Positions 54,950-64,000 of a stretch of 64,000 nucleotides of DNA are shown here, one piece after another (the first letter of the stretch is position 1; each line of letters begins with the position of its first letter). The DNA is from Marinoscillum sp040222955. Its GTDB lineage: Bacteria > Bacteroidota > Bacteroidia > Cytophagales > Cyclobacteriaceae. The notes beneath the pieces were generated by a model. It ran no database searches. It worked only from the letters and a program-made list of their open reading frames with translations, and was not told the origin of the DNA. The DNA lies in contig NZ_JAVKCA010000016.1 in assembly GCF_040222955.1 (NCBI RefSeq), positions 1-64,000 of the forward strand, given 5' to 3'. Made by a program: the position numbers and the translations under genes.

Positions 54950-56758
54950 TCAGTCCAGTTGGATGGGTTTTTCGGAATAATATTTTTTCAATACAAAAAA
55001 CGCTTTCTTCCTGATACCCTGATCTGAAATCAAACCCTTCCTGTTAAAGAAATCCTGAATGTCTGGCAAAGGTCTCCGGGCAGAATAAAAGTCCATCAGA
55101 ATCCAGGGGGTGGTGCCGCGCAGAAACGGGATGTTTTTGAGCATCTCAATATTGTATTTGTACACATCCTCCTGATACTCCTCTGTCCAGCGTTCCTCAG
55201 GCTGACCATGCAGTCCCTGCAAGGCACCTCCACCAAACTCACTAATCACCAAAGGCTTGTCGTAGACCATTTTCCACTCCACTCCGGCGCATGACGCAGG
55301 GGTGCCACCATACCAGCCACAGTAGTTGTTGATGCCTATCACATCCAATGACTCACCCAGTGCATCATCAATCACCCGGTAGCCATCTTTGGAATGCGGC
55401 TCCAGGGCACCCGTCAGCAGGCGGGTGTTGTCATAACCACGGGCCGACACCACCAGTCGCTTCAAAAAATCTGTTCGTGGATCGCTGATGGGTGTCTCAT
55501 TGGCCACCGACCACATGATCACCGCAGCTCTGTTTTTATCCCTTGTGATCATCTCACGAAGCTGGTTCTCAGCATTGGCAAACACCGATTGATTTTCCCA
55601 GTCTATGGTCCAGTACACGGGTATCTCAGACCACACCATGAGTCCCATTTGATCTGCCAGGCGCACCATGTCTTCATTGTGTGGATAGTGGGCCAATCGC
55701 ACAAAGTTACAGCCCAGGTCTCGAGCCCAATTGAGCAAAGTCAGACACTGCTCCGGCGCAATCACCCGGCCACCGGTGAAGGCTGCCACCTCATGAATAG
55801 AGATACCCTTCAGGAATACCTGCTCGCCATTCAGGAGAATGTCATTGTCACGGGTTTCGATAGATCTAAACCCAATCTGATCGGTCACCTGATCGTTTCC
55901 TGCTGAGAGCCGCACCTCATAAAGTTTTGGGTTTGTATCAGACCAGAGACTCAGTTTGGTTTTGAAGCTCACCTTAGCCAAACCTGTAGCATCAGGAGTT
56001 AGTGTGAGCTTCACCTTAGCCTCCGGGATTTCCAACTGCACCTTTTGGGTCAACTGAGTACCATCCAGCTGCACCCAGCCTTCCACGTCTGTTTTGCTCC
56101 CTTTCTTAAGTTGAATGGCATAGTCTCTGATAAAGGTTTCAGGCACGGAGACCAGCTTCACAGATCGGGTGATCCCTCCGAAATTGTACCAGTCACTGTT
56201 TTTGGTAGGGATGCTTTCGCTCTTGCGGGTATTATCCACCTTTACCACGACGAAATTTTCACCTGCCTGCAAAAGATCCGTCACCTCAAAATTGAAAGGA
56301 GTGAACCCGCCGATATGCTCTCCGATTTTCACGCCATTGAGGTAAACTTTGGCATCATAATTCACCGCTCCGAAATAAAGAAAAGCACGTTGGCCGGACG
56401 GTTCATACATGAATGACTTTTTGTACCAGACCGTACCTTCATAAAAAAACAAATCTTCCCGCTGGGTATTCCAGTCGCCAGGTACATTGAGCTGTCCGGA
56501 TTTGTCAAAATCATATTCGATCAGGTCACTGACCGTTTCGGCTTTCTGGTCTTTGAAATAGCCATTCGGATTGACTTTATACCGATAATTATAGTACCCG
56601 TTTTCCATTGGATCCACTATGTATCGCCACTTTCCATCCAGTGCCATGGCCTCACGGTTTGTGATATTAGTCAGCAGTGGAGATTCATTTTGTGCTTGGA
56701 CATCATGTAAAATGATGGCAAAAAGAGCCACCAAACAGGCCTTGAATAGATATTTCAT
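54950..56758 (-). CDS. Glycoside hydrolase family 2 enzyme (beta-glucuronidase/beta-galactosidase type)
   Basis: A 602-residue secreted or periplasmic enzyme with a signal peptide (cleaved near HDVQAQ). Residues about 95-205 form the sugar-binding domain, about 210-300 the Ig-like domain and 305-600 the TIM barrel. The general acid/base is E421 in SVANETP and the nucleophile E507 in VISEFGGG. NFVRLAHYPH is the conserved barrel motif. The compact size without extra C-terminal domains is closer to beta-glucuronidases than to LacZ. It shares an operon with a Gfo/Idh/MocA oxidoreductase. Confidence 0.9.
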   Translation of the reverse strand: MKYLFKACLVALFAIILHDVQAQNESPLLTNITNREAMALDGKWRYIVDPMENGYYNYRYKVNPNGYFKDQKAETVSDLIEYDFDKSGQLNVPGDWNTQREDLFFYEGTVWYKKSFMYEPSGQRAFLYFGAVNYDAKVYLNGVKIGEHIGGFTPFNFEVTDLLQAGENFVVVKVDNTRKSESIPTKNSDWYNFGGITRSVKLVSVPETFIRDYAIQLKKGSKTDVEGWVQLDGTQLTQKVQLEIPEAKVKLTLTPDATGLAKVSFKTKLSLWSDTNPKLYEVRLSAGNDQVTDQIGFRSIETRDNDILLNGEQVFLKGISIHEVAAFTGGRVIAPEQCLTLLNWARDLGCNFVRLAHYPHNEDMVRLADQMGLMVWSEIPVYWTIDWENQSVFANAENQLREMITRDKNRAAVIMWSVANETPISDPRTDFLKRLVVSARGYDNTRLLTGALEPHSKDGYRVIDDALGESLDVIGINNYCGWYGGTPASCAGVEWKMVYDKPLVISEFGGGALQGLHGQPEERWTEEYQEDVYKYNIEMLKNIPFLRGTTPWILMDFYSARRPLPDIQDFFNRKGLISDQGIRKKAFFVLKKYYSEKPIQLD

Positions 56759-56977
56759 GAAAAAGGTGTTTAAAAATCAAAAAAGAAAAACAGACACAAA
56801 AAAACTGCCCTAAAGCAGCTTGCTGCAAAAAATCCAGAGGTTAAAGATACTCATGGAAAGCCACAAATCCGGTAACCGATCGTCCCAAAAAGGGTTGGTT
56901 TTTGTCCTTTTATTTAGTTGGTTTCTTTTTCACGACCCATCGTTTGTCATCATGTGTGGATTACATATGTTTGAGCA

Positions 56978-57157
56978 ATGAATCCGAAAACTGTCAAGTA
57001 TCTAAGTACCCTGGGTGTCACCGTGGTAATGGCACTGAGTGCCGCCTACTTTTACAAAACCTGGCAGAAAGGTGAACCGCGATACTATTTTCTGATCATG
57101 GCGTTTGCCATAGCGCTGCTGCTTTCCTATAGCCTGTTCAAGAAAAAGAAGAATTAA
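56978..57157 (+). CDS. Small two-helix membrane protein (59 aa)
   Basis: It starts at ATG 56978 and ends at TAA 57157. There are two hydrophobic segments (YLSTLGVTVVMALSAAYFY and YYFLIMAFAIALLLSYSLF) with a lysine-rich C-terminus (FKKKKN). It ends 10 bp before the lipoprotein gene and is probably co-transcribed with it. Function is unknown. Confidence 0.6.
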   Translation: MNPKTVKYLSTLGVTVVMALSAAYFYKTWQKGEPRYYFLIMAFAIALLLSYSLFKKKKN

Positions 57158-57167
57158 ACGCCCAGCC

Positions 57168-57872
57168 ATGAAGCGAGTCCTGATCATTTTATTTGCCTTA
57201 GGCATATTGTGCAGTTGCGACAAAGAAGCGGAAGTCCCCAACACCCAGCTGGAAATTTCGGTACTTGATGCCGAGGGCAACGGGGCTTCGAACGCTGAAG
57301 TTTCTGTTTATTTATCTCTGGCAGGATTTCTCGACCAGGACGGCCCTGTTGCGAATGGTCTCACGGATGCTTCCGGTGCCATTACCTTTCATGGGCTTAA
57401 ACCAAAGCAGATGTATTACATTGATGTCAGGAGGGTGAATGCAACCAACTGGATCAGTCAGATCACTTCTCCCTATATAGAAGAGGGAGTGAACGCGTTC
57501 ACGACAGTGATCTCAGAAAACTGGTATAGCAACCTGAGCAATGCTGCGGGAATTTCCTGGTCTCCAAAATTTGTCTTCATTGATGATGTCTGGTACGTCT
57601 ACGTTGACTGTTTCAATGACGATCAGTACCTGTTTCGAAAAAACCTCAAAATGTCTTATCGCAACCACACAAAGTGCAGTGCCTCCGATCCGGATTTTTA
57701 TACCGGAGAGTGGTTTGGAACGGCCAATCAGGTCACCATTTATTCTGATACTGAAGGAGATGCCGGACTTTCATTCAAGCTGGTGGAGTCTGATCCCGCT
57801 TATTTTTTGGGCGAGCTGAGGGTTAGTGGCGGAGACGTCTTGCTGGTTAGATTTGAAAAAATGGGTATCTGA
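57168..57872 (+). CDS. Lipoprotein with carboxypeptidase-regulatory-like domain, copy 1
   Basis: A 234-residue lipoprotein with a lipobox at the N-terminus (LGILCSC, lipidated Cys about 15-17). The first 100 residues have a CarboxypepD_reg/Cna-B-like fold (LEISVLDAEGNGASNAEVSVY, then G.ITFHGLKPKQMYYIDV). The C-terminal half is a distinct domain with DCFNDDQYLFRKN and TKCSASDPDFYTGEWFG. It is paralogous to the next gene over its whole length. Function is unknown; it is exposed at the membrane surface. Confidence 0.75.
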   Translation: MKRVLIILFALGILCSCDKEAEVPNTQLEISVLDAEGNGASNAEVSVYLSLAGFLDQDGPVANGLTDASGAITFHGLKPKQMYYIDVRRVNATNWISQITSPYIEEGVNAFTTVISENWYSNLSNAAGISWSPKFVFIDDVWYVYVDCFNDDQYLFRKNLKMSYRNHTKCSASDPDFYTGEWFGTANQVTIYSDTEGDAGLSFKLVESDPAYFLGELRVSGGDVLLVRFEKMGI

Positions 57873-57960
57873 TCTTTGAATTTCTAAAAAAAATTATCAG
57901 CGTAATAGCGGATATATAGGAGAAGGATGGGATAAAAAGGAATACCTTTAATGGAAGCCC

Positions 57961-58677
57961 ATGACCCTTCGAGCGATAAAACAACTACTAATTCTATGCC
58001 TTGTGGCATCATTGCATGCTTGCGATAAAGGGGAGGCAATGCCCAATACTGAACTTGTGATAAGCGTTGAAGATGCACAAGGCAACAAAATAACCACCGC
58101 TGAAGTCTACGTTTATGAATCTCTGGCGGCCTTTCAAAATGAAACTGGCTCAGTAGCTGCCGGGCTGACCAATTCGGCAGGGTACCTGCAGTTAAAAAAT
58201 CTCGAAGCACAACAGGTTTACTACCTGGACGTACGAAAAGGTGCCGCTACCAATTGGATTCATCCAACGACTTCTGCCACTATTCGGGACGGAATGAATG
58301 AATTTTCAACCACCATTTCAGAAAACTGGTACAGTAATTTAAGTAGTGTTGGCGGCAAGGTTTGGTCACCAAAATTCATCCTGCAAAACGACCAATGGAT
58401 ACAATATGACGACTGTTTCAACGACGATCAATATCAATTTTATAAAAATTTTGATATGGACTTTCGCAACAACACTAAGTGTATAGAATCAACCGAGGAT
58501 TTTTTCACGGGGCAATGGTTTGGTACGGCCACTCAATTGTCTATCTACTCCGATGCAGCAGAAGATGCCGGGCTTTCATTTAAACTTCTTGAGTCCAGCC
58601 CCGATCATTTTGTTGGCCAGCTCAGAGTGGCCAATGGTCAGTTGATCACCGTATATTTCGAAAAGACTAACGGTTAA
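57961..58677 (+). CDS. Lipoprotein with carboxypeptidase-regulatory-like domain, copy 2
   Basis: A 238-residue paralogue of the preceding gene, 88 bp downstream. It shares the lipobox-type N-terminus (ASLHACDK), the DCFNDDQY core and a second-half pattern with TKCIES...FFTGQWFGTA. Conserved Cys pairs in both copies suggest a disulfide. It is a tandem duplicate that has diverged mainly in the first third. Confidence 0.75.
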   Translation: MTLRAIKQLLILCLVASLHACDKGEAMPNTELVISVEDAQGNKITTAEVYVYESLAAFQNETGSVAAGLTNSAGYLQLKNLEAQQVYYLDVRKGAATNWIHPTTSATIRDGMNEFSTTISENWYSNLSSVGGKVWSPKFILQNDQWIQYDDCFNDDQYQFYKNFDMDFRNNTKCIESTEDFFTGQWFGTATQLSIYSDAAEDAGLSFKLLESSPDHFVGQLRVANGQLITVYFEKTNG

Positions 58678-58696
58678 AAAACACTGGCTATTCGGG

Positions 58697-58723
58697 AAAA
58701 AGAAAAGGGGCCAACAGCCCCTT
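58697..58723 (-). terminator. Hairpin between convergent genes
   Basis: AAGGGGC / GCCCCTT arms with a 5-nt loop, and a T-rich run on the minus strand. It serves the GH5 gene and possibly also the lipoprotein operon. Confidence 0.65.
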
Positions 58724-58764
58724 CTCTACCTAAAACAAAAATACGAAGTGAAACAACCTCCAGA

Positions 58765-61257
58765 TTATTGCTCAATGAGCATTCTCCGGCTTATCTTCTG
58801 ATCTCCTTTTTGTACAGTGATCACATAGACCCCGGCTTTTATTCCCGGGGAAAGACCTATTTCTGTAACTTCTTTCAGGAGTTCCTCTGTCAAAATCACT
58901 TTTCCGGACATATCGGTTATCTTCACCACACCCCGATTAAAATCGAGATTCCGAAGGTCTATTTTAAAGCGGTCAGCCACGGGGTTTGGATAAATCAGAA
59001 AGGATTGCTCCTCTGCTACCATTCCATCCGACTCATCGGCTATGCGCGAGCCCGATACACTCCCCCAGGTGAAGGTCTCCCAGCTACCTATCGTCGCTCG
59101 ATCACACATCATGCCCGAACTGCCATTTTCAGATGACACATACCGCCCATCGAAACCTTTCAGAGCGATGGAGTTGCCCCCAAGGGACACCCACTCGAAT
59201 GCTTCCCAGCCACCAACAGATGGCCGGTCACAAAGCATGGCCGCTGTGCCATTCATTGAAGTAACATAAAGGTTATTGGTGCCACGTAAGGCCACTTTGC
59301 CATCTGCAAGGCCGATAATCGTAAACTGCTCCCAGCCACCGACTGACGGCCGGTCACACATCATCGGATTCTGACCATTTTCTGAGGATACATATTGATT
59401 GTTGCTACCCCGCAGCCAGATGGTCTGGCCGGTAGGGGCGCCAGTACTGGCTGCAGTGATCCTGAACCAGTTTAGGTTGAAACCTCCAGCCAGTACACTC
59501 AGCCCCAGCTCCTGCTGACCCGCCGTGAGGGATACTGAATGGGAGATGGTGGTCCAAACCTGCCAACCGGTGGTAGAGGGTACGGCGATGGTTCCATAAG
59601 CAGATCCGCCACCAAGCCCTTCCAGCTGAATGGATCCGCCACCATTCTGACTGGCCACCCTATACTCCACGGTATAGTTGCCTGTAGTGGGAATATCCAC
59701 CCGATACCCCAGCCAGTCACCAGCATCGGTCCAGCCTATGTTTTGCCCACCACCGGTATCTGAGGTAGCCTCGGTCTGGATACCAGACATGTCGCAATAG
59801 GCCTCTGCCTGGATGGCCACGCTGATGCCCTGAAAGGCTCCGGTACAGCCGGAAGGTGGAGGTGTGGACCCGCCAGTACACCCACTTGTCCAGGGAGCAG
59901 GGAGGTCCTGAGTTACTGCTGAAATGGTATTGGTATTGGGGATACAGTTTTGAAATTTGATGCTTTCGAGTACTCCTGCCATGGCCGAAGCTCCGTCCGT
60001 GGGATAATTTCCTCCTATTCTCATTAGCGCAGCATTGGCTCCCACATCATGCCTTTTGTAGGTCCAATGACACCAACCGATGCCTTCCTGTTCTAGTTTT
60101 GCAATGTTTTGACTCAACCATTCATTGGTATTCTCACCCGTCTCTCCAATCCAGACCGGCACCTGGTGATTGTTTCTGAAAGCCACCAGATTAGCCATGC
60201 GGTTGATCTGGTTAGGGTTGGAGTCAGACACCCAATCATCGGCTGGATCTATCCAGTAGCGATGCGCATTGTATACCAGGCCCCAATTGGGTGAAAAGGT
60301 AAATGGCTCGAGATAATCATAGTTATTTCCCCAGCCATTGCCTTCCACCATGATCATGTGGTTGTCTCCATTATCACGAATGGTGGTAATCAGTCGCTGT
60401 AGTAAAGCGTGAATCGCCTGGCCTCCTCCGGGCACATTATTGGGCTCATTGATCAGGTCATAAAATGCAATGCGTGGCTCGTTGATATAGCGAGCGGAGA
60501 TTCTATCCCAAAGTCTGTTGGTCACATCCTGAAAGACGGGGAACTGCCAGAGGTTATTGTCATGGAAGATATCCGCAATGTTCTTATCCGATCCCTGTCC
60601 GCCCGGAGCCGCATGCAGATCCAAAATCACATACATTCCATTGTCTGCACACCAGCTCAACAGATTGTCGATCACTCGAAACCCCTCCAGGTTGGGGTCA
60701 TTGAACAGTTGATCATTGTTCACCCATGTTTGAAGTGAGTTCTTGTAGGTATCATGTCCATTGTTAATGTCCGTAATCACATTATTGCGAACGGCGCGCT
60801 GGGCACTGGACAAAAACAGCTCATAATGCATTGGCAATCGCACACTATTGAATCCCAGCGAAGCGATATAGTCAATGTCTGCCTTGGTAATGAAATTATC
60901 ACGCCAGCTTTGATAGAAAGCTTCCACCTGGGCCATGGATTGGCCTTCATTCAGGTACTGAAGCTTCATCTGCCACTGGGTACCCGGGCATCCTGAGCAC
61001 CCCTGAGGATTGAGCATATAGCCCTCCTGAAGTGCCCAGTTGCCCAGGCCCACTGCTCGCAGAATTACCGGCTGGTTGGTCTCTGCGTTAACTATTTGGG
61101 TGCCCGAAGCCTCCAGCCAGCAACTCTGGCTAAAGACGGAACTCTGAGTGATGATTATCAACATGGCGATCATAAAAAACCTGAGCTGACGAAGCCCGAT
61201 TCCTCCTGACATATCGCCTGATTTTGTATTACTGTGTTGGATAGATGTATGTTTCAT
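58765..61257 (-). CDS. Secreted GH5 glycosidase with CBM6, beta-trefoil and T9SS tail, copy 1
   Basis: An 830-residue protein from the ATG at 61257 (an upstream in-frame start lacks support). The signal peptide is followed by a GH5 domain with acid/base E271 (DLINEPN) and nucleophile E372 (WIGETGE). A CBM6 domain (IQAEAYCDMSGIQTE...GWTDAGDW) and three fascin-like trefoil repeats (YVSSENG, MMCDRPSVGGWE) come next. It ends in a T9SS sorting domain (IYPNPVADRF). The barrel entry LRAVGLGNWALQEGY resembles exo-beta-1,3-glucanase-type GH5 proteins, so a beta-glucan target is a fair guess. It is the tandem paralogue of the next gene. Confidence 0.92.
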   Translation of the reverse strand: MKHTSIQHSNTKSGDMSGGIGLRQLRFFMIAMLIIITQSSVFSQSCWLEASGTQIVNAETNQPVILRAVGLGNWALQEGYMLNPQGCSGCPGTQWQMKLQYLNEGQSMAQVEAFYQSWRDNFITKADIDYIASLGFNSVRLPMHYELFLSSAQRAVRNNVITDINNGHDTYKNSLQTWVNNDQLFNDPNLEGFRVIDNLLSWCADNGMYVILDLHAAPGGQGSDKNIADIFHDNNLWQFPVFQDVTNRLWDRISARYINEPRIAFYDLINEPNNVPGGGQAIHALLQRLITTIRDNGDNHMIMVEGNGWGNNYDYLEPFTFSPNWGLVYNAHRYWIDPADDWVSDSNPNQINRMANLVAFRNNHQVPVWIGETGENTNEWLSQNIAKLEQEGIGWCHWTYKRHDVGANAALMRIGGNYPTDGASAMAGVLESIKFQNCIPNTNTISAVTQDLPAPWTSGCTGGSTPPPSGCTGAFQGISVAIQAEAYCDMSGIQTEATSDTGGGQNIGWTDAGDWLGYRVDIPTTGNYTVEYRVASQNGGGSIQLEGLGGGSAYGTIAVPSTTGWQVWTTISHSVSLTAGQQELGLSVLAGGFNLNWFRITAASTGAPTGQTIWLRGSNNQYVSSENGQNPMMCDRPSVGGWEQFTIIGLADGKVALRGTNNLYVTSMNGTAAMLCDRPSVGGWEAFEWVSLGGNSIALKGFDGRYVSSENGSSGMMCDRATIGSWETFTWGSVSGSRIADESDGMVAEEQSFLIYPNPVADRFKIDLRNLDFNRGVVKITDMSGKVILTEELLKEVTEIGLSPGIKAGVYVITVQKGDQKISRRMLIEQ

Positions 61258-61352
61258 GGTTTTTTGGTTGGTTGAAAGATTTGATAGAATCAGACACAGC
61301 ACCGCAAAATTTCATTCACTCGCTGTGCCTGATTTCATGAGTTAGTGGCTGA

Positions 61353-63758
61353 TCAATCGATGATGATTTTTTTAACAGCCGTTAAGTTATTGCCACTGAT
61401 ACTCAGCATATAGATACCTGGCTGAGTTGCCACAGGCAGTTGAATTTGCTGCTTTGCTCCTACAAATGATCCCGATAAAACCACTTTTCCTGATAGGTTC
61501 GAAACCACAAAAGCAGTCTCAGTTTCCTGATCACCCTGAGGAAGTGTAATGTTCACCAGTCCCCCTTTCACAGGGTTTGGATAAACCACAAAGGATACCT
61601 TTTCCGCTTCTTCCGTGCTTGCCGTCAACTCATCGGTCATTCGTGATCCCGACACGTTGCCCCAGGTAAAGGTCTCCCATCCCCCGATAGACCCTCGGTT
61701 ACACATCATTGCACTCTGACCATTTTCAGAAGAAACATACTGGTCACCAAATCCAAGCAAAGCGACATTATTTCCGCCAAGGTCCACCCATTCGAATGAT
61801 TCCCAACCACTTATAGAAGGACTGTTGCAGGTCATGGCTGACTGACCATTTTGAGCATTCACATATTGTCCGTTATTGCCCTGAAGGGCAATTTGACTGG
61901 ATCCAACAGCCACAACCGTAAATTTCTCCCAATCTCCTACAGCGCCTCGATTGCAGTTCATTCCTCCCTGACCATTCTCACTGGAAACATACTCCCCGTG
62001 ACTGCCGCGCAACCATATCGTTTGGCCTACAGGTGCGGAAGTGCCGGAAGTCTGACTGGTGATTTTGAACCAATTCAGGTTAAAGCCCCCGGCAAGAATA
62101 GCCAGGGCAATGTCTTGTTGCCCCGCATTGAGACTTACAGTGTGAGAAATGGTCATCCAGTTTTGCCATCCACCGGTGGAAGACACCGAGATAGATCCAA
62201 AAGCTGCACCTCCACCGAATGGTTCAATTTGCAGGGATCCGCCTCCTCCCGAACTTGCCACCCGATACTCGACCGTGTAGTTGCCGGTAGCGGGAATATC
62301 CACCCGATAAGCCAGCCAGTCTCCAGCATCTGTCCAACCCACATTTTGCCCACCTCCCGTATCTGAGGTAGTCTCGGTCTGGATACCAGACATGTCACAA
62401 TAAGCCTCTGCCTGAATGGCCGCACTGATACTCAAAAAGCTGCCTGTACATCCGGTACTTGTGGAGCCAGTGTACTTTACTGCATCATAAAAATCCTGAT
62501 GAAAAGTAATTCCCGGCTTTCCATTGCCAATGTTGTTTTGGCAAAAGCTGATCATGTTGTTATATGCATTGTTAGGCGGGTTTCCTCCATCCCGAATAAA
62601 ATCGCGCACAGCATTATATCCGCTGTTAGGATTGATGGTCCAGATGCACTTATCATGATACATTTTCTTAAATGACCATGGGAAATAGCCGACATTGTTA
62701 TTGATACACCAGTCAGTCATCTCTCTGAGGATGCTATTGCTATTTTCTCCATATTCTCCCAGGATCAAAGGCACGCCTAATCGGTCGGTAAGTGATTTTC
62801 GACCGTTGAGCGCTGAAACATCATTGGAATAATGATGCGTCTGGTAGACAAGGTTATTGTCCCATCGAGAATTAACTCCTGAATTGGACTGTACCTGACC
62901 ATCCTGCCAATCAAGTTTTTGCATATCAGATCCCCACCAGCTGCCCTCTGCCACAATGATGTGGTTATTGTCCACCTGACGGATGGCATTTCTCATGGTG
63001 ATCAGCGACGGGAGCAACTCATATTCCCTGCCTGCCTGAGGCACTGGTTCGTTGATCAGGTCATAACCCCATACCACGGGCTCATTTTTGTAATAATTGG
63101 CGATGTGCTGCCAAACCTGCGAAGCAATATTGACATTATTGCCATCCCAAAAGGTCACTGAGTTTCTGGGCTGACTCGAATTGGAATTCACATTGTCACT
63201 GTGATCGCCAGGATTTTGATAACCTGGGGCCGCATGCATGTCCAGCAACACATACATCCCGTTGTTTCTACAGTAGTTGATCACCTGATCCAGGTACTGG
63301 AAGCCTCGATTGGACGGACTGGATGAATTATAGTCCCAAAAAAGATTAAAGTGAAAAGGTATCCGGACTGAATTGAATCCCTGATTTTTCAAATCTATAA
63401 TGGCTTGCTCATTCACATAGTTGAGTCGCCATTGGTGTTCAAATTCGATGGCCTGGGTGAGGTTACCGCCAAAGGCATCCTTTACACCATTGAAAAACTG
63501 GGTATGGGTACGGAAATTGTAATCACCCATCATCAGGTATCCTTCCCACAGCAGCCAGTTACCGAGATTGATCCCTCTGAAGTAAAGTGGGTTGTTGGAT
63601 TCGTCCACGATCTGAGTCCCCTGCGTGTGAACATATTGGGCATGGACCCCCACGGACAGGTACATCATACCCAAAAGCAAAAGTGTACCTACGTAATTTC
63701 GAAAACTCCAACTCCCTCTCTCTCCCCCATCATTTTTATTGTGTAATGTGTTTGTCAT
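61353..63758 (-). CDS. Secreted GH5 glycosidase with CBM6, beta-trefoil and T9SS tail, copy 2
   Basis: An 801-residue protein with a signal peptide and a GH5 domain (E237 in DLINEPV, E335 in ILGEYGE). It has a barrel entry FRGINLGNWLLWEGY, a CBM6 domain nearly the same as copy 1, trefoil repeats (YVSSENGQGGMNC and similar) and a T9SS tail (VYPNPVKGG, LPQGDQETE). The catalytic halves of the two copies differ clearly while the CBM6 and trefoil parts are close, even at DNA level. It is 95 bp upstream of copy 1 on the same strand, probably in one operon. Confidence 0.92.
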   Translation of the reverse strand: MTNTLHNKNDGGERGSWSFRNYVGTLLLLGMMYLSVGVHAQYVHTQGTQIVDESNNPLYFRGINLGNWLLWEGYLMMGDYNFRTHTQFFNGVKDAFGGNLTQAIEFEHQWRLNYVNEQAIIDLKNQGFNSVRIPFHFNLFWDYNSSSPSNRGFQYLDQVINYCRNNGMYVLLDMHAAPGYQNPGDHSDNVNSNSSQPRNSVTFWDGNNVNIASQVWQHIANYYKNEPVVWGYDLINEPVPQAGREYELLPSLITMRNAIRQVDNNHIIVAEGSWWGSDMQKLDWQDGQVQSNSGVNSRWDNNLVYQTHHYSNDVSALNGRKSLTDRLGVPLILGEYGENSNSILREMTDWCINNNVGYFPWSFKKMYHDKCIWTINPNSGYNAVRDFIRDGGNPPNNAYNNMISFCQNNIGNGKPGITFHQDFYDAVKYTGSTSTGCTGSFLSISAAIQAEAYCDMSGIQTETTSDTGGGQNVGWTDAGDWLAYRVDIPATGNYTVEYRVASSGGGGSLQIEPFGGGAAFGSISVSSTGGWQNWMTISHTVSLNAGQQDIALAILAGGFNLNWFKITSQTSGTSAPVGQTIWLRGSHGEYVSSENGQGGMNCNRGAVGDWEKFTVVAVGSSQIALQGNNGQYVNAQNGQSAMTCNSPSISGWESFEWVDLGGNNVALLGFGDQYVSSENGQSAMMCNRGSIGGWETFTWGNVSGSRMTDELTASTEEAEKVSFVVYPNPVKGGLVNITLPQGDQETETAFVVSNLSGKVVLSGSFVGAKQQIQLPVATQPGIYMLSISGNNLTAVKKIIID

Positions 63759-63890
63759 GATTTGGTTTGGTTAATGGTTACAGATAATTATTTTTGAGAA
63801 TCAGGCATTGAGCAGAAAATCCAGTTCACCGCCGCCTGCCTGATTCAATTACATATGAGAAGTATGTAATCTTGAGATCTATTCAATGGA

Positions 63891-64000
63891 TCATTCAAGG
63901 ATGATCTTCCTTTCAAAGATGAAATCGGTGCCACTAATGCTTAGGACGTACATGCCGCAAAGGGTTCCTTTTGGCAGCTGCAGCTGATCTCTTTCACCTG
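63891..64000 (-). CDS. C-terminal end of another T9SS-secreted protein (partial)
   Basis: The last 36 codons read GERDQLQLPKGTLCGMYVLS and then an ending FERKIILE, matching a T9SS sorting-domain end (G.Y.L.I...F..K). The rest is outside the window. It lies upstream of the two GH5 genes on the same strand and may be part of the same carbohydrate locus. Confidence 0.75.
   Translation of the reverse strand, partial: GERDQLQLPKGTLCGMYVLSISGTDFIFERKIILE

Overview
The window is from a member of the Bacteroidota, most likely a free-living Cytophagales-type polysaccharide degrader. The signs are type IX secretion (T9SS) C-terminal tails (YPNP motifs) on several secreted proteins, SprB-type adhesin repeats, a hybrid two-component system with Reg_prop/Y_Y_Y sensor, TAnnTTTG promoter elements, some TTG starts and few purine-rich ribosome sites. 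I cannot name a genus from sequence alone.

Layout. 1-6895 is the N-terminal part of a giant secreted adhesin-like protein whose C-terminus lies outside the window. Behind it are a TPR sensor kinase and a LytTR response regulator (7.1-9.8 kb). Two exact 12-bp direct repeats, 21 bp apart, sit upstream of the adhesin and look like LytTR binding sites. 10.0-22.5 kb holds a 2749-residue T9SS surface protein preceded by a hybrid histidine kinase/AraC regulator. 22.7-24.6 kb is a compact acyl carrier protein / cytochrome P450 / GNAT-like operon. 24.6-41.1 kb is mostly ordinary chromosome: HTH-Fic protein, dihydrolipoyl dehydrogenase, an NtrC-type regulator overlapping tail-to-tail with an Hpt-like protein, FabG, a von Willebrand-like membrane protein, ClpC, WbqC family, TsaC family, MltG, thioesterase, YihY.

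42.0-44.4 kb is a four-gene operon encoding a secreted protein, a DUF2024 protein, a thioredoxin-fold protein and a Cys-rich MarR regulator. A near-perfect palindrome covers its promoter. 44.5-46.4 kb is a small mobile-looking island: the 'mobile mystery' A/B pair (HTH plus Fic/DOC) behind three operators phased at exactly 33 bp. It is bordered on one side by an intact tRNA-Ser(UGA) and on the other by tRNA-like remnants, with 60-bp direct repeats on both sides. 46.7-49.7 kb encodes envelope proteins around a divergent promoter region carrying 17-bp inverted arms. 49.7-53.3 kb is a NarL-type two-component pair. 53.4-53.9 kb is a cluster of REP-like hairpin repeats also found at 44.5 and 46.1 kb. 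53.9-64 kb is carbohydrate and secretion related: a Gfo/Idh/MocA oxidoreductase with a GH2 enzyme, a small membrane protein and two tandem lipoprotein paralogues, then two GH5-CBM6-trefoil-T9SS enzymes and the tail of a third T9SS protein.

The main themes are surface adhesion and polysaccharide attack through T9SS, each with a nearby sensor system, plus two Fic modules that each carry operator-like repeats. The most novel-looking pieces are the ACP/P450/GNAT operon, the cysteine-pair MarR operon and the phased-operator mobile mystery island.
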